Origin: Pirellulales bacterium
GTDB taxonomy: Bacteria; Planctomycetota; Planctomycetia; Pirellulales; JADZDJ01
NCBI GenBank assembly: GCA_035656635.1
Contig: DASRSD010000107.1
Span: forward strand, 1-57,756
Reading direction: 5' to 3'
Length of the DNA: 57,756 nucleotides
Each line of letters opens with the position of its first letter. The first letter of the stretch is position 1. Of the stretch, positions 45,827-56,179 are shown piece by piece. The translations under genes and the position numbers were made by a program. The notes beneath the pieces are model-generated. The model saw only the letters and a list, made by a program, of their open reading frames with translations, was not told the origin of the DNA and searched no databases.

Positions 45827-46528
45827 TCATTCGAACATTCCCTCGGGCAATCCCTCCACGTTGCGCACAATCACGCGCTGCACCGTGTTCCACGCGACAA
45901 TCGTCATGGTCACAGTGCCATCGGCGGCCTGTGCGGCAAACAGCCCGTGCGAATGTCGCGAGTTTTTGCTATCGAACCAATCGGCCAGGAGCATCGTGCC
46001 TCCTTCGAGGTGTAACTCGATGATGGCCCCCCGCTCGCGCTCTTCCCAGAGCTTCTGTAAGAGCTTGCACAGCGGATGGATGCGACCGGTCGCCGGCGGC
46101 GGCACGTCTTCCATGGTTTGCAGCGGGGGATCGTCGTCGTCGGGCAAGTCGGTTAAATCGACTTCTTCCACCTGCTCCATCTCGGACAGCACAGGCACTA
46201 AAAATCGTGCGCCGCAGTGCGGGCATTGCCCGGCCTGGCCTTGCATGCGCGATGGTCCGTGTAAGCGGTGTCCGTTGGGACACAGGAAAGCGATCTCGTC
46301 CGGCGTACCCGCTAGGGGCATGTTGGCTCCGGCAGCGGCAATCGCGGCGGCTGCCGGGCCGGCGGTTGGCGTCGACGCGGTAGAATTCCCGACCGCTTTG
46401 GCGGTGGCGCCGCTGGCATTGGGCACCCGCAGCGCAATACCGCATCGCGGGCACTTGGCATCTCGCCCAGCCCGATCTTCAGGACAAGAAATGCGATGAC
46501 CGTTGGGGCAAAAAAAGTCGAGCGCCAT
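45827..46528 (-). CDS. Double zinc-ribbon protein
   Basis: A 233-residue cytoplasmic protein with two similar zinc-ribbon-like units: C7PNGH with C26/C29, and C83PNGH with C102/C105. A 45-residue Ala/Thr/Pro-rich linker separates them, and an acidic stretch (DLTDLPDDDDPP) follows the second. The C-terminal 80 residues form an unidentified domain (LHLEGGTMLLADWF, NSRHSHGLFAAQ, WNTVQRVIVRNVEGLP). The FxCPNGHxxxxP pattern is common in planctomycete hypotheticals. Function unknown; nucleic-acid or protein binding is a guess. It converges on the CxxCH gene. Confidence 0.75.
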   Translation of the reverse strand: MALDFFCPNGHRISCPEDRAGRDAKCPRCGIALRVPNASGATAKAVGNSTASTPTAGPAAAAIAAAGANMPLAGTPDEIAFLCPNGHRLHGPSRMQGQAGQCPHCGARFLVPVLSEMEQVEEVDLTDLPDDDDPPLQTMEDVPPPATGRIHPLCKLLQKLWEERERGAIIELHLEGGTMLLADWFDSKNSRHSHGLFAAQAADGTVTMTIVAWNTVQRVIVRNVEGLPEGMFE

Positions 46529-46777
46529 TTACGCACCGGCAATTAAAAAGCGCTAGCCGAAGCCAATCTACAGAAAAGACGCCGCCGCCGAAATGTACCC
46601 TATCAATCGTATCCCAAGCGGTGTGTTCGTACAACAAAAGCGAGGGTTTTGCCCCCATTGGCACGGTCGGGCGATGGGCAAATTGTCCCGCTACCACCCG
46701 CCTGCTTGACTTGCTAAAACCTGAAGTCGACACTAAAGATTGCCACACTTCTGCGCTATTTATTGGTCGTCCGCTTT

Positions 46778-47467
46778 ATGGCGATTGTCGTTGTTTGCCC
46801 GAATTGCCTGAAGCGATTTCAGGTGAAGGAAAAATACGCCGGCCAGCAAGGCAAGTGCCCCAAGTGCCAATCGGTGATTACGGTGCCGACCGTCGAAGAA
46901 ATTGTCAAAATCCCGGAGCCGGAAGCTGAAGAGGATGGAGAGCCGGGAACATCCCAGCGAAAAAAGCTCGCAGATTTCAAGCCGTTGGCTCGAGTGGAAA
47001 CCCAGGTGCAGCCGGTGACGGCCGTCGGCATTGTCGTGGCGATCGTTTTGTCGATTGCCGTGGCTTTTGTATTGCGGGGCAGCGAGTTTAAATCGTCAGG
47101 GCTGCTATTAGCATTAGGGGCGCTGTTGTTGGCGCCTCCTTTGGTCTGGGGTGGTTATACCTTCCTGCGAGATCAGGAATTGGAGCCCTATGGGGGCCGG
47201 GAGCTGGTCGTTCGCGGCGCAATTTGTGCCTGCGTGTACGCGATTTTGTGGGCGCTGCTTTGGGGCTTGAAAAATTGGTTCGTGCCCGGCGGCGAGTCGT
47301 TGGAAAGCTGGAACATCTTGTTTTTGGTTTGCCCGCCGCTGGCCATTGGGACAGCGACCGCCGTTTTAAGCTTGGATTTAGATGCGGGCAACGGATTTTT
47401 TCATTACTGTTTGTACTTTGGCGTGTGCGTGCTGTTGCGGTTAATCATGGGTTTGTCCGCGCTATAA
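46778..47467 (+). CDS. Zinc-ribbon membrane protein
   Basis: A 229-residue protein. An N-terminal zinc ribbon (CPNC near 7-10 and CPKC near 27-30) begins IVVVCPNCLKRFQVKEKYAGQQGKCPKC, the MJ0042-type pattern often fused to membrane proteins in planctomycetes. A linker of acidic residues follows, then about four transmembrane helices (VGIVVAIVLSIAVAFVL, LLLALGALLLAPPLVWGG, AICACVYAILWALLWGL and GFFHYCLYFGVCVLLRLIMGL). The ATG at 46778 is chosen over an upstream TTG at 46763. Function is unknown. The stop is followed after 21 bases by the HD phosphohydrolase. Confidence 0.75.
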   Translation: MAIVVVCPNCLKRFQVKEKYAGQQGKCPKCQSVITVPTVEEIVKIPEPEAEEDGEPGTSQRKKLADFKPLARVETQVQPVTAVGIVVAIVLSIAVAFVLRGSEFKSSGLLLALGALLLAPPLVWGGYTFLRDQELEPYGGRELVVRGAICACVYAILWALLWGLKNWFVPGGESLESWNILFLVCPPLAIGTATAVLSLDLDAGNGFFHYCLYFGVCVLLRLIMGLSAL

Positions 47468-47488
47468 CCACTGACCACTTACCCGATT

Positions 47489-48820
47489 GTGCCATCCATC
47501 CGTGACATCCCTGAACTGGCCGGCCTTTCTGCCCGGCGATCGCTGGTGCGCATTCCGCCGGAATTGGATGTGCCGCTGACCGATCGCGTGCGGCACCTCA
47601 TCGATACGCCCGAATTTCGCCGCTTGGGGCAAGTCAGCCAGGTGGGATTGGTCGGCCAAGTATATCCGGCGGCGCGGCATACACGCTTCGAGCATTCGCT
47701 GGGCGTGTATCGGTTGGCGCTGTTGTATTTGCAGCAGTTGTCGTACGACGAGCGCTTTACCGCCGCCATTTCTCCCATGGATGCCGAATTGTTCCTGGTG
47801 GCGGCGCTGTTGCACGATTTGGGGCATTGGCCGTTTTGCCACTTGATTGAAGACTTGCGATTACCCAGCGTGCCGCACCACGAAATGTTCGCCAACAGTT
47901 TTTTGCTCGAAGGGGAAATTGCCGACGTGCTGCGCGACGAGTGGAATATTAACCCGCGCGACATTGTCGCCTTGCTGTCGGAAAAGCCGCGCGATCAGCG
48001 CTCGCGCATTTTGACGAGCCTGCTGTCGGGCCCTATCGACATTGACAAAATGGATTATCTGCAGCGCGACAGCCTACACGCCGGCGTGCCTTATGGCCGG
48101 CACTTCGACCAGCAGCGGCTGATTGCCAGCTTATGCTTGAACGAGGCCGGTGACGGGCTGGCGCTCACCGATAAAGGCAAAACCGCGGCCGAAATGCTCA
48201 TTTTCGCCCGCTACATTATGTTCAGCGAAGTGTACTGGCATCATGCGGTGCGGTCGGCCACGGCCATGTTCCAACGGGCCTTTTTCCTGTTGCACGGCAT
48301 GCTCGATTTAGATGCCCTATTTCGTCTCACCGACGTGCGCCTGATTGAAGAGCTGCAACGCGTGGGAAGCGGCGGCCCGGGAGGGGAATTATTAGACAGC
48401 TTGTTCGGCTCCGCCCGCCGGCTGTACAAGCGGTTGGCGCAATATAGCTATTTCCAGGAACGCCGCCTGTACGACCAATTGGCGCGGCGGCCGTATCCGT
48501 GGCTGGCGCAATGCACAGAGCAATTTGCGGCGGCGGCGAGCACGGCCCTGGGCCGGCGAATTGCGCCGCATGAAGTGTTGTTCGATGCCCCGCCGATGAA
48601 GCCCGAAATTGAGTTTCACGTTGAAATCTACTTCGCCAAGGAGCGGCGCTACCGTCCGCTGGCGGAAGTGTCGCCGGTGGTGCAAACCCTGACGACGAGC
48701 CAGTTCGACGATTACGTGAAACGGGTGCGAATTTTCGTGCATCCGAGCTTGGCTGCCGATCTCCGCCAATTGCCGAACATTGCCGAGTTGGTGCAAACGG
48801 CGATCGGCAAAATGGAGTGA
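47489..48820 (+). CDS. HD superfamily phosphohydrolase (dGTPase-like, COG1078)
   Basis: A 443-residue HD-domain enzyme. Metal ligands and family marks are HTRFEHSLGV (H69 in EHS), LLHDLGHWPF with H109 and D110, and the GPIDIDKMDYLQRD segment near 181-193, as in the YdhJ/SAMHD1-like group that includes dNTP triphosphohydrolases. The exact substrate cannot be set from sequence. The start is a GTG at 47489, 21 bases after the stop of the membrane protein, without a clear Shine-Dalgarno. It is convergent with the ABC transporter permease gene, the stops lying 10 bases apart. Confidence 0.9.
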   Translation: MPSIRDIPELAGLSARRSLVRIPPELDVPLTDRVRHLIDTPEFRRLGQVSQVGLVGQVYPAARHTRFEHSLGVYRLALLYLQQLSYDERFTAAISPMDAELFLVAALLHDLGHWPFCHLIEDLRLPSVPHHEMFANSFLLEGEIADVLRDEWNINPRDIVALLSEKPRDQRSRILTSLLSGPIDIDKMDYLQRDSLHAGVPYGRHFDQQRLIASLCLNEAGDGLALTDKGKTAAEMLIFARYIMFSEVYWHHAVRSATAMFQRAFFLLHGMLDLDALFRLTDVRLIEELQRVGSGGPGGELLDSLFGSARRLYKRLAQYSYFQERRLYDQLARRPYPWLAQCTEQFAAAASTALGRRIAPHEVLFDAPPMKPEIEFHVEIYFAKERRYRPLAEVSPVVQTLTTSQFDDYVKRVRIFVHPSLAADLRQLPNIAELVQTAIGKME

Positions 48821-48830
48821 GGGACGAATA

Positions 48831-50207
48831 TTAAGCCGAGCGGTGCCGGAGTTGATCGATTGTCACCGCCGCCACGATAATCACGCCCAAAATAATGTCT
48901 TGCACCGGATTGCGCAAATCCAATAGCGTGCAGCCGCTGGCGATTACGCCCATGATGGCCGTTCCAGCCAGCGTTCCCAGCACGGAACCGCGGCCTCCGT
49001 TCAAACTGCCGCCGCCAATTACCACGGCTGCAATAAATTTCAGCTCCAAGCCTGTTCCCGACGTCGGATTGCCCGAGTTCAAACGCACGAAGAAGCAAAT
49101 CGATGCAATGCCCACCAGCAGCCCGGCAATGGTATACACGGCAATTTTCACCAGCGGCACGTTAATGCCGCACAGCCGGGCAGTCGATTCGTTGGAACCC
49201 AGCGCGAACACATACCGCCCGAATACCGTGTAGCGCAAAATGCACGCCATGATCGCGGCCAAAATTAGCGCCAACCACACCCCTTTGGAAACTTGCAGCC
49301 AGGCAGGATCGGGCCGGACCGCGGAAAGTTCACCCAGCCACTGCGGAACTTGGGCCGTGCTGGGCCGCACGGCGGTTTCGTCGGCTACCAGCTTGGCCAG
49401 CCCTAAGTAAATGGTCATGGTGCCTAAGGTGGCGATGAATGGGACCACGCGTAAGACCACAACCAAAATGCCGTTCAGCAGGCCGCACAGCATTCCGCAT
49501 CCTAGGCCCATCAAGAGCGCCAGCCAGGAAGAACCGGCCGCGTTAGGCAGCACGTTTAGCCAAGCGGGATCAGCTTCGACCGGCGCGTTTGCATCGTTGA
49601 TGCTTGCCAAAGCCGCTTTCGCTTCAGCAAGTTGCTTGTCCAATTCCGCTCGTTGCGATTCGTCGGCGCCGGAAAGCTGCTGCTGCAATTGATCGACCTT
49701 AATTTGCAACAACTCCGCCACTTGGCTGCGGCGATGGTCGAGTTGCGCTTGAGCGGCCGCTACTTGGGCCGCATCGTTTTTCCGCTGCGCCGTTTTTAAT
49801 GCATCGTCGGCGGTTTTCAAATTTCGCGCCGCCCAGGCCACATTTTCGCCATGGGCGATTAAAAACCCCACGTCTTCGCGCATGCCCCAAGCCACCACGG
49901 TGGCGCACAAAGCCAGCGCCACGCCGGCAGAAAGATCGATGCCGCCGGCGATCATAATTAGCAACATGCCCAGCGAGCAAATTGCCACAAACGCATTCTG
50001 CACGGAAATGGTTTGCAGATTTTGCTTCGTCCAAAACGTGGCGTCCTTGCCGTGCAAGGCCACGTCGACCAAGGCAAACAGCGCGATGACGCAGGCCACC
50101 GCCGCCAGCGCCCGCACCAAGGCCAACAGCCCGTGATACCAGCGGCGCCGGGAAGCGGCCGCAATTCTGACCCTGGAATCGTTCAATTTGGGCGTGGGTT
50201 GGCTCAT
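48831..50207 (-). CDS. Sugar ABC transporter permease (RbsC-type) with coiled-coil insertion
   Basis: A 458-residue permease of the ribose/xylose/galactose class. The family marks are [52 protein letters not shown] and [19 protein letters not shown]. Between the helix ending VVAWGM and the next ([13 protein letters not shown]) an insertion of about 110 residues (112-225) appears. It is rich in Ala/Gln/Lys/Asp/Leu with heptad-like text ([18 protein letters not shown]), likely a coiled coil; the usual length of RbsC is about 320. The ATG at 50207 overlaps the stop of the ATPase gene (ATGA). Expected in the inner membrane; the sugar is unknown. Confidence 0.9.
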   Translation of the reverse strand: MSQPTPKLNDSRVRIAAASRRRWYHGLLALVRALAAVACVIALFALVDVALHGKDATFWTKQNLQTISVQNAFVAICSLGMLLIMIAGGIDLSAGVALALCATVVAWGMREDVGFLIAHGENVAWAARNLKTADDALKTAQRKNDAAQVAAAQAQLDHRRSQVAELLQIKVDQLQQQLSGADESQRAELDKQLAEAKAALASINDANAPVEADPAWLNVLPNAAGSSWLALLMGLGCGMLCGLLNGILVVVLRVVPFIATLGTMTIYLGLAKLVADETAVRPSTAQVPQWLGELSAVRPDPAWLQVSKGVWLALILAAIMACILRYTVFGRYVFALGSNESTARLCGINVPLVKIAVYTIAGLLVGIASICFFVRLNSGNPTSGTGLELKFIAAVVIGGGSLNGGRGSVLGTLAGTAIMGVIASGCTLLDLRNPVQDIILGVIIVAAVTIDQLRHRSA

Positions 50208-51715
50208 GTGGTTACAGGTTCCTCTTCTCCAATGGCGCAGGTCAACACGGCTTCTTCGGTCCACTGGCTGACAGGGCGAATTTCGCGCAGCCGGCCACGC
50301 GACATCACGCCGATGGAGTCGCAGGTGGCCATCAGCTCCGGCAAATACGAACTGACGAAAATCACCGCCTTTCCCGCCGCCGCCGCTTCACCGATCAGCC
50401 GATATATTTCGGCTTTTGTGCCCACGTCAATGCCGCGGGTGGGCTCGTCCAACAGCAGCACGTCGGCCTGCTGATGCAGCACGCGGGCAATCGCCACTTT
50501 TTGCTGTGTGCCGCCGGAAAGCTCGGCGATGGCTTGATCTGGCCCGCGAGTTTTAATTTGCATGCGGGTAATCCAATCGCTTACCACGGCATCGCGGCGG
50601 CGGAGGTTAAGCCAACCCCATCGGCTGTAGGGAGACAGCCGACTGTAAGTGAGATTATCGGCCACCGAGCGGCTTTGAGCCAATCCTTCCCCTTTGCGAT
50701 CTTCGCTCACCATGCCCAGCCCCGCCTGAATGCGCGCCCGGGGCGTCGCTGCTGGCGTGAATGCGCCGATACGCACTTTGCCCGAGCGAACCGGATCCAG
50801 CGCGAACAACGTGCGCAGCAATTCCGTGCGGCCCGCGCCTACCAGGCCGGCAATTCCCAAAATTTCGCCGCGGCGCAGTTGCAACGAAACATTCCGCGGA
50901 ATGCGGCGGCCGCTCAGGCCGTCGAGAGACAAAATCGGTTCACCCGGCTGGTGCGGCACTTGCGGGAATAAATCGGCGACGCTGCGTCCGACCATCAGCG
51001 AGACAATTTGAGCATCGGTCGTGCCGGCAACTTCTCCCGTGCCCACGGAAGCCCCATCGCGCAGCACGGCAAAGCGATCGCAAATTTGGCGAATTTCCTC
51101 CAGGAAATGGCTAATGTACACAATTGCCAAGCCCGCGCCGCGCAAACTGCGAATGGTGTTAAACAATTGCTGCACGTCTTGCCGCGTTAAGGAGCTGGTC
51201 GGCTCGTCGAAGATAATCACTTTGGCTTGCGAAGCCAGCGCCCGCGCAATTTCCACAACCTGTTGCATACCGACCGAAAGCCGATCGACCGGAGTTTGCG
51301 GATCGAGTTGGGCATGCCCCAGCCGGGCCAGCGCCTCGCGGGCGATTTTCCTTCCCAGGCGGCGATCGAGCAAGCCGAGGCGGCGGCGCTCCTGGCCCAG
51401 TAAAATGTTGTCTTCCACGCTCAGCTGCGGCGCCAGGTTCAGCTCCTGGTAAATCATGGCCACGCCGGTTAGCCGGGCTTGATGCGGACCTCGGGGAGCA
51501 TAAGGCCGATCGAGCAGCGTCATGCTTCCTTCATCGGGCAAGTGCGCGCCGCTGAGAACTTTCATCAGCGTGCTTTTGCCGGCCCCATTTTCACCGATCA
51601 GGGCCAGCACTTCGCCGGAGCGCGCTTCCAAATTCACACTTCGCAAAGCTTGCGTGGCGCCGAAACGCTTGGAGACGTTCGCCATTTTCAGAACGGTGGC
51701 AGGCCCAGGCGACAT
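50204..51715 (-). CDS. Sugar ABC transporter ATP-binding protein (RbsA-type)
   Basis: A 503-residue protein with two fused nucleotide-binding domains. The first has Walker [10 protein letters not shown] (41-49), LSVGMQQ signature and [10 protein letters not shown]. The second has the degenerate GLVGAGRT in place of Walker [15 protein letters not shown] and [13 protein letters not shown], the asymmetry normal for RbsA/MglA/XylG. It powers import with the adjacent permease; the two overlap by four bases. The ribose label is structural, since all members share it. A 129-base gap, with no obvious gene, separates it from the binding-protein gene upstream. Confidence 0.95.
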   Translation of the reverse strand: MSPGPATVLKMANVSKRFGATQALRSVNLEARSGEVLALIGENGAGKSTLMKVLSGAHLPDEGSMTLLDRPYAPRGPHQARLTGVAMIYQELNLAPQLSVEDNILLGQERRRLGLLDRRLGRKIAREALARLGHAQLDPQTPVDRLSVGMQQVVEIARALASQAKVIIFDEPTSSLTRQDVQQLFNTIRSLRGAGLAIVYISHFLEEIRQICDRFAVLRDGASVGTGEVAGTTDAQIVSLMVGRSVADLFPQVPHQPGEPILSLDGLSGRRIPRNVSLQLRRGEILGIAGLVGAGRTELLRTLFALDPVRSGKVRIGAFTPAATPRARIQAGLGMVSEDRKGEGLAQSRSVADNLTYSRLSPYSRWGWLNLRRRDAVVSDWITRMQIKTRGPDQAIAELSGGTQQKVAIARVLHQQADVLLLDEPTRGIDVGTKAEIYRLIGEAAAAGKAVIFVSSYLPELMATCDSIGVMSRGRLREIRPVSQWTEEAVLTCAIGEEEPVTT

Positions 51716-51844
51716 TACGACGATTGGTGGAAGAAAAGTGAGAAGCGAAGCAAAGCCGATGGGGGATTTTCGATTGAGAATTTCCGCCGTTGCGCAACAT
51801 TCGCCCCGGCAAAGCCTAATTCCTAAATCCGCAATCGATTTTTG

Positions 51845-52849
51845 CTAGAACTGTTCGGGGTTCAACAACTTGTGCATGTGCGGGTTGTCCATGTTTTCCT
51901 TCGTAGCCACTGCTTCCCCCGTCGAAACGCGCTTTTCGACCGGTTGCCCGGTCAGTTGCGCAACGATCGCCTTCACGGCCTGGTACCCCATGTTCACCGG
52001 ATCTTGTAGAACGACGCCTTGCATGTCGCCATCGCGCAAGGCTTTGACAATGCGGTTGCTGGAATCGAAGCCTAAATACACGACCTTTCCGGTTAAGCCA
52101 GCTTCTTTTAGCGCCTGCAACATGCCGGCGGCGCTGCTTTCGTTGACGGCAAAAATGCCATTGACCTCTTTGCCGTATTTCAGCAAGAGCTGCTGGCTTT
52201 TATCGAGCGCGGTTTGTTCCGACGTTCCGGCATATTGATCGGACGACAAAATTTTGATGTCCGGAAACTCCTTCTTAATGGTTTCCAAAAAGCCGCGCTC
52301 CCGGTTTTCCGTGCTTTCGCTTCCCGAGCTGTAGCGGAGCAAAAGGACATTGCCTTTGCCATTCAGCTGCCTTCCCATTTCGCGAGCCGCCAGCCGGCCG
52401 CCGTTCTCGTTGTCGGTGGCCACATAACTGACGTACAGGCTGGGATCGTTCAAGCCGCTGTCGAAAATGACCAAGGGAATGTTGGCCGCTTTCACGTCTT
52501 TGGCCACATTCACCAACGCTTGAGAATCGATCGGGGCCAGGCAGATGCCATTGACGCCGCGGGTCACGAAATTTTCCACCAAATCGATTTGCTGGTTTCG
52601 ATTGTCATCTTCTGCCGGCGCTTTCCAAATGATTTCGACGTTGCCTAATTCGCTGGCCGCATCTTCCGCTCCCGCGTGAACCGATTTCCAAAACTCGTGG
52701 GTGGCGGCCTTCGGCACTACGGCAATTTGATATTTTTTTCCGTTTCCCCCCATGGCTACCGATGCTCCTTGTCCGCCGGGACCGGCAGCCTCGTCCGAGC
52801 AGCCGACCAAAATGGCCAACGACAAGAGCACCAGTAAATTCCGCCACAT
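51845..52849 (-). CDS. Sugar ABC transporter substrate-binding lipoprotein (RbsB-type)
   Basis: A 334-residue periplasmic-binding-protein type 1 protein. The signal peptide ends at lipobox ILVGC, acylated cysteine C17. The fold is seen in IAVVPKAATHEFWKSVHAGA, the NGICLAPIDSQALV and PLVIFDSG hinge regions, and the FDSS...AL(R)DGDMQGVVLQDP C-terminal half. It should deliver a pentose, hexose or related ligand (RbsB, XylF or AI-2-type) to the permease; the ligand is not inferable. GGAGGGAG lies about eight bases before the ATG at 52849, chosen over an upstream in-frame start. First gene of the transporter unit. Confidence 0.92.
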   Translation of the reverse strand: MWRNLLVLLSLAILVGCSDEAAGPGGQGASVAMGGNGKKYQIAVVPKAATHEFWKSVHAGAEDAASELGNVEIIWKAPAEDDNRNQQIDLVENFVTRGVNGICLAPIDSQALVNVAKDVKAANIPLVIFDSGLNDPSLYVSYVATDNENGGRLAAREMGRQLNGKGNVLLLRYSSGSESTENRERGFLETIKKEFPDIKILSSDQYAGTSEQTALDKSQQLLLKYGKEVNGIFAVNESSAAGMLQALKEAGLTGKVVYLGFDSSNRIVKALRDGDMQGVVLQDPVNMGYQAVKAIVAQLTGQPVEKRVSTGEAVATKENMDNPHMHKLLNPEQF

Positions 52850-53379
52850 AAACCACTCCCTCCTGCGCGCCGGGCGCAATGATCATATTGAATGAAAACG
52901 ACGGACTGGAAGCATAACCACGGCTTGCTTCCTGCCAGCCAATTTTCATTGAGCCGCTGCGAAATCGCAAGGGGCGGAGCGCCATTGCTGCCGCGGGGAA
53001 TTATGCCCCTAGCTGCGGCAAACCGGCCACATCGTACAAAAGCCGACGCCGCTTAATTTAAGAAACGCCGTGGCGATTGGGCCGCTGGCAGCCTAGGCCT
53101 GCAAATCCAATAGTGTTTGTAGGCTGAGCGGAAGATTATCGAAACCGCCGCTGTGCATTTCGGCGATTCCGGAAACAAGCGGTTGCATTTAGTCAACATG
53201 CTGGGTCGATCGTTTTCTGCCAAAGTGGCTGAGAACTCGCTCGCATATCTCACAACTGGCAAACCATTTACGGTGCTCGTGCTGGTGCGAATTGGACGAC
53301 GCTTGGCTTCCCGGCATTGACTTTGCGACGTCTCACAAGATTCTGCGACCGATTCGGCTCCAGCACCAGGAATTGCACG
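52850..53379. other. Divergent intergenic region without recognised gene
   Basis: About 530 bases between the binding-protein gene (minus) and the acyltransferase gene (plus). The promoter of the transporter unit should lie in the left part. The frame before the acyltransferase ATG stays open to 53317 (TTG), but those 21 codons show no conserved pattern. No repeat, RNA gene or clear operator was seen. Confidence 0.4.
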
Positions 53380-54651
53380 ATGTCCGCCTGCTTTACCGTT
53401 GAACGATGCGCGCCAGCCAATGACCCAACCACCGTCCCGCTGCCTCCGGTCACTGGCACAGTGAATCGCATTAAATCGCGCCGTTACGAATCACTGGATA
53501 TGTGGCGCGGCCTGTGTTGCTTAATGCTGGTTGTGTTTCACACCACGATGCAACAAGCACGATATTACTTCGTGGGGCAATCCGGAAGCGTAAACAGCCT
53601 GGATTCACTGGGAATATGGCTTGCCGCCCGAGCGTGGATTGGCGTGCCGATTTTCTTTGTGATTAGTGGATACTGCATCATGGCCACGCTGCATGCGCGG
53701 CGGGACAAAGGCGTTGTGGAATTCGCCAAGCGCCGATTTTGGCGCATCTATCCACCGTATTGGACGGCGATCGGGTTGTCCGCGGTCATCATCTTAGCTT
53801 TGAACGCACGCTGGCCCGGGCTGGTTCATGACGGTATTTTCACCGTTCCCAATCCAGACAAAATGAGCGTCTGGGAATGGCTGGGCAATCTTACGCTGAC
53901 GGAATCGTGGCGGCACACGGTATTCGGCGGCAACGCCACGCATTTGTTGCCCAACACCTGGACGCTGTGTTATGAGGAACAGTTTTACGTCGTAGCGGCT
54001 TTGATTTTGTTATTCGCTTCGCGCCGCATCTTCACGGCCGCGGTGGTAGTGACCGTCATCATCCTTGTGGGGAAGACCATCACTTGGAGGGCTGGCTGGG
54101 AAGTAAAAGGTTCGCTCTTCGATGGTGGTTGGTTCCAAATCGCCGCGGGAATTCTTCTGTACTATCGCGTGAATCGGGCAACACCGGCCCAGATTCGTTG
54201 GATTCACGCCGCGCTCGTTTTAGGCATCATCGTGTCGCTGCGCAATCCAAGCCATTTATTGGAGTTTTACCCGAATCATGACACCGAACGGTTCGTGGCG
54301 TACACTTTTGCACTGGCAATGTCCTTCCTGTATCCCTACGACAAACGCTTGCAGAAAGCGGCTCTGTTACGTCCCTTCCGGCGAGTTGGCGGCATGAGCT
54401 ACAGCGTTTATTTGTGCCACCCGCTGATCGCCAAGGGAATCAGCTTCGCGTTGTTTAGTGCGGGCATCCGCGGCAATGCCGTTACCTTGTTGGGCATCTT
54501 GCCCTTAATCATCTGTTTGTCGTTGGCGGTAGCCTACTTATTCCACCGTCTGATTGAACGTCATTTTATCCCTCGTGCCAGTTCAGCGCGCGTGTCAGCT
54601 CCAACCGTCCCCATCGTAGCGCTCAATGGCTCGGTGGCGTCCGTAGCTTAA
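53380..54651 (+). CDS. Acyltransferase 3 family membrane protein
   Basis: A 423-residue polytopic protein of the acyltransferase 3 (OafA/NodX-like) family, which O-acylates surface sugars. The start of the domain is YESLDMWRGLCCLMLVVFHT, with the conserved R and H; VPIFFVISGY and KRRFWRIYPPYW follow, with about ten helices. A conserved LPNTWTLCYEEQFYVV segment is in the middle. The substrate may be lipopolysaccharide or an exopolysaccharide. ATG 53380 follows AGGAATTGCACG, and the preceding TTG frame is not used. Followed after 20 bases by the O-antigen ligase-like gene, so likely cotranscribed. Confidence 0.88.
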   Translation: MSACFTVERCAPANDPTTVPLPPVTGTVNRIKSRRYESLDMWRGLCCLMLVVFHTTMQQARYYFVGQSGSVNSLDSLGIWLAARAWIGVPIFFVISGYCIMATLHARRDKGVVEFAKRRFWRIYPPYWTAIGLSAVIILALNARWPGLVHDGIFTVPNPDKMSVWEWLGNLTLTESWRHTVFGGNATHLLPNTWTLCYEEQFYVVAALILLFASRRIFTAAVVVTVIILVGKTITWRAGWEVKGSLFDGGWFQIAAGILLYYRVNRATPAQIRWIHAALVLGIIVSLRNPSHLLEFYPNHDTERFVAYTFALAMSFLYPYDKRLQKAALLRPFRRVGGMSYSVYLCHPLIAKGISFALFSAGIRGNAVTLLGILPLIICLSLAVAYLFHRLIERHFIPRASSARVSAPTVPIVALNGSVASVA

Positions 54652-54671
54652 ACCCTGTACCGCCAGGCTTG

Positions 54672-56057
54672 ATGGAATTCTTGATTATCATCGCCGGTGT
54701 CTGTGGATTGGTTTGGGCCACCTGGTTCATTCTGCGCGGCTCTTTGGTGGGTGGTTGCCTGGGTCTCATCCTGATTGCCAACGTGTTCGGTTATTGGTTT
54801 TGGCATAATGATGGTGGAATTCCGGTCACCGTGGACCGTGCGCTTCTGGTGTTGTTGTTTGTCGCCTACGGGCTGCGTAAACGATTCGGTGCTACCGAAC
54901 CCAAGCCGTTGATTCGCGCGGATTGTGTTTTATTCGCGCTGCTTGTGGTTCTAACCTTCAGTACCTTCACCCACGACTGGAGTTTTGAAAAAGGGGAGCC
55001 GCTCACGCACCTGGTGATCTACTGGATCATTCCGGGATCGATCTATTGGATTGCCCGCCAATCCCCCTTGAGCGAACAAAACATTCGGGGAATCTTTATC
55101 GCCTTGGCATTGTTCGGCGCTTATCTGACTGTGACGGGCCTGCTGGAGGCTCTAGGCCAATGGTCGCTGGTGTTTCCTCAATATATTGCCTCGCCCAAGC
55201 ATCAATATTTTGGTCGCGTTCGAGGACCATTCCTCAACCCCGTCGCCATGGGAATTTACCTTGCCACGGCAATTGCGGCCGCACTGATGCTTTGGCCGCG
55301 CCTGGGCCGTTTTGGGCAATTGTCGTTACTGTTGTTTTCATCCATCGCGGGCGCGGCATTCCTGGCGACGCTCACTCGAAGCGTGTGGTTAGGCGGTGCG
55401 CTGGCGAGCGCCATTTTCTTGGCCCTGATCACGCCCCGTCCGTGGCGCTTTTTGCTGTTCGGAGTTGGCTCCGTGCTGCTGGCGGCCGTATTCATGATGA
55501 AAACCGACAGCATCTGGAACATCAAGCGTGATGAGAACCTGGGCGCTGCTGCAGCGGCTGAGTCCGCGGAATTGCGACCCATTCTGGCGAACGTCGCATG
55601 GAACATGTTTCAAGATCGCCCGCTGCTAGGCTTCGGCTTCGGTCAATACGATCGTGAAAGGCTGCCGTATTTAGCGGATCGATCCAGCGAGCTGCCGCTG
55701 GATAAATCGAGACCCTACGTGCAGCACAATGCATTCCTGGCACTGTTAACGGACACCGGATTGGCCGGCACGAGCTTGTTCGCCTTGCTGCTGATCTTGT
55801 GGATTTCCAATGCTCGGAAGCTGTGGACCAATCCATCTGCCCCGTTAGTCTTCCGACAAGTCGGGCTCGTCTTTATGGTGATTATGGGAGTGTACCTGCC
55901 CAACGCCATGTTCCATGACACGAGCATCATTGACGGCTTAAATCTCTTGATCTTTTTCATGGCGGGCTTGACGTCCGGTCTCGTCGCCAAAATTGCTGAC
56001 CACACTTCAGCCAACGAGCCAGGCGTTCAGAATCGTCGCTTTCAGCTCGCCTGCTGA
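54672..56057 (+). CDS. O-antigen ligase/Wzy-like polysaccharide membrane protein
   Basis: A 461-residue polytopic protein with about eleven helices. Wzy_C/O-antigen ligase-like marks are RGPFLNPVAMG, TRSVWLGG, RPLLGFGFGQY and HNAFLALLTDTGLAG, the last being the conserved large-loop ending. These proteins polymerise or ligate polysaccharide repeat units at the periplasmic side. The ligase versus polymerase distinction cannot be made. The ATG at 54672 has AGG nearby. Pairing with the acyltransferase suggests a surface polysaccharide modification unit; no glycosyltransferases are next to it. Confidence 0.85.
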   Translation: MEFLIIIAGVCGLVWATWFILRGSLVGGCLGLILIANVFGYWFWHNDGGIPVTVDRALLVLLFVAYGLRKRFGATEPKPLIRADCVLFALLVVLTFSTFTHDWSFEKGEPLTHLVIYWIIPGSIYWIARQSPLSEQNIRGIFIALALFGAYLTVTGLLEALGQWSLVFPQYIASPKHQYFGRVRGPFLNPVAMGIYLATAIAAALMLWPRLGRFGQLSLLLFSSIAGAAFLATLTRSVWLGGALASAIFLALITPRPWRFLLFGVGSVLLAAVFMMKTDSIWNIKRDENLGAAAAAESAELRPILANVAWNMFQDRPLLGFGFGQYDRERLPYLADRSSELPLDKSRPYVQHNAFLALLTDTGLAGTSLFALLLILWISNARKLWTNPSAPLVFRQVGLVFMVIMGVYLPNAMFHDTSIIDGLNLLIFFMAGLTSGLVAKIADHTSANEPGVQNRRFQLAC

Positions 56058-56179
56058 ATGCCTGGCCGGTCACTTGTTTGCTGACCGTATTCCCGAGGCG
56101 CTGTTCATTTGCGATTACGATTCTGTGCAGCCACGGCAAAATCGCAAGGGGAGTGAAATGCGATTTGGGTGCGCGGGGA

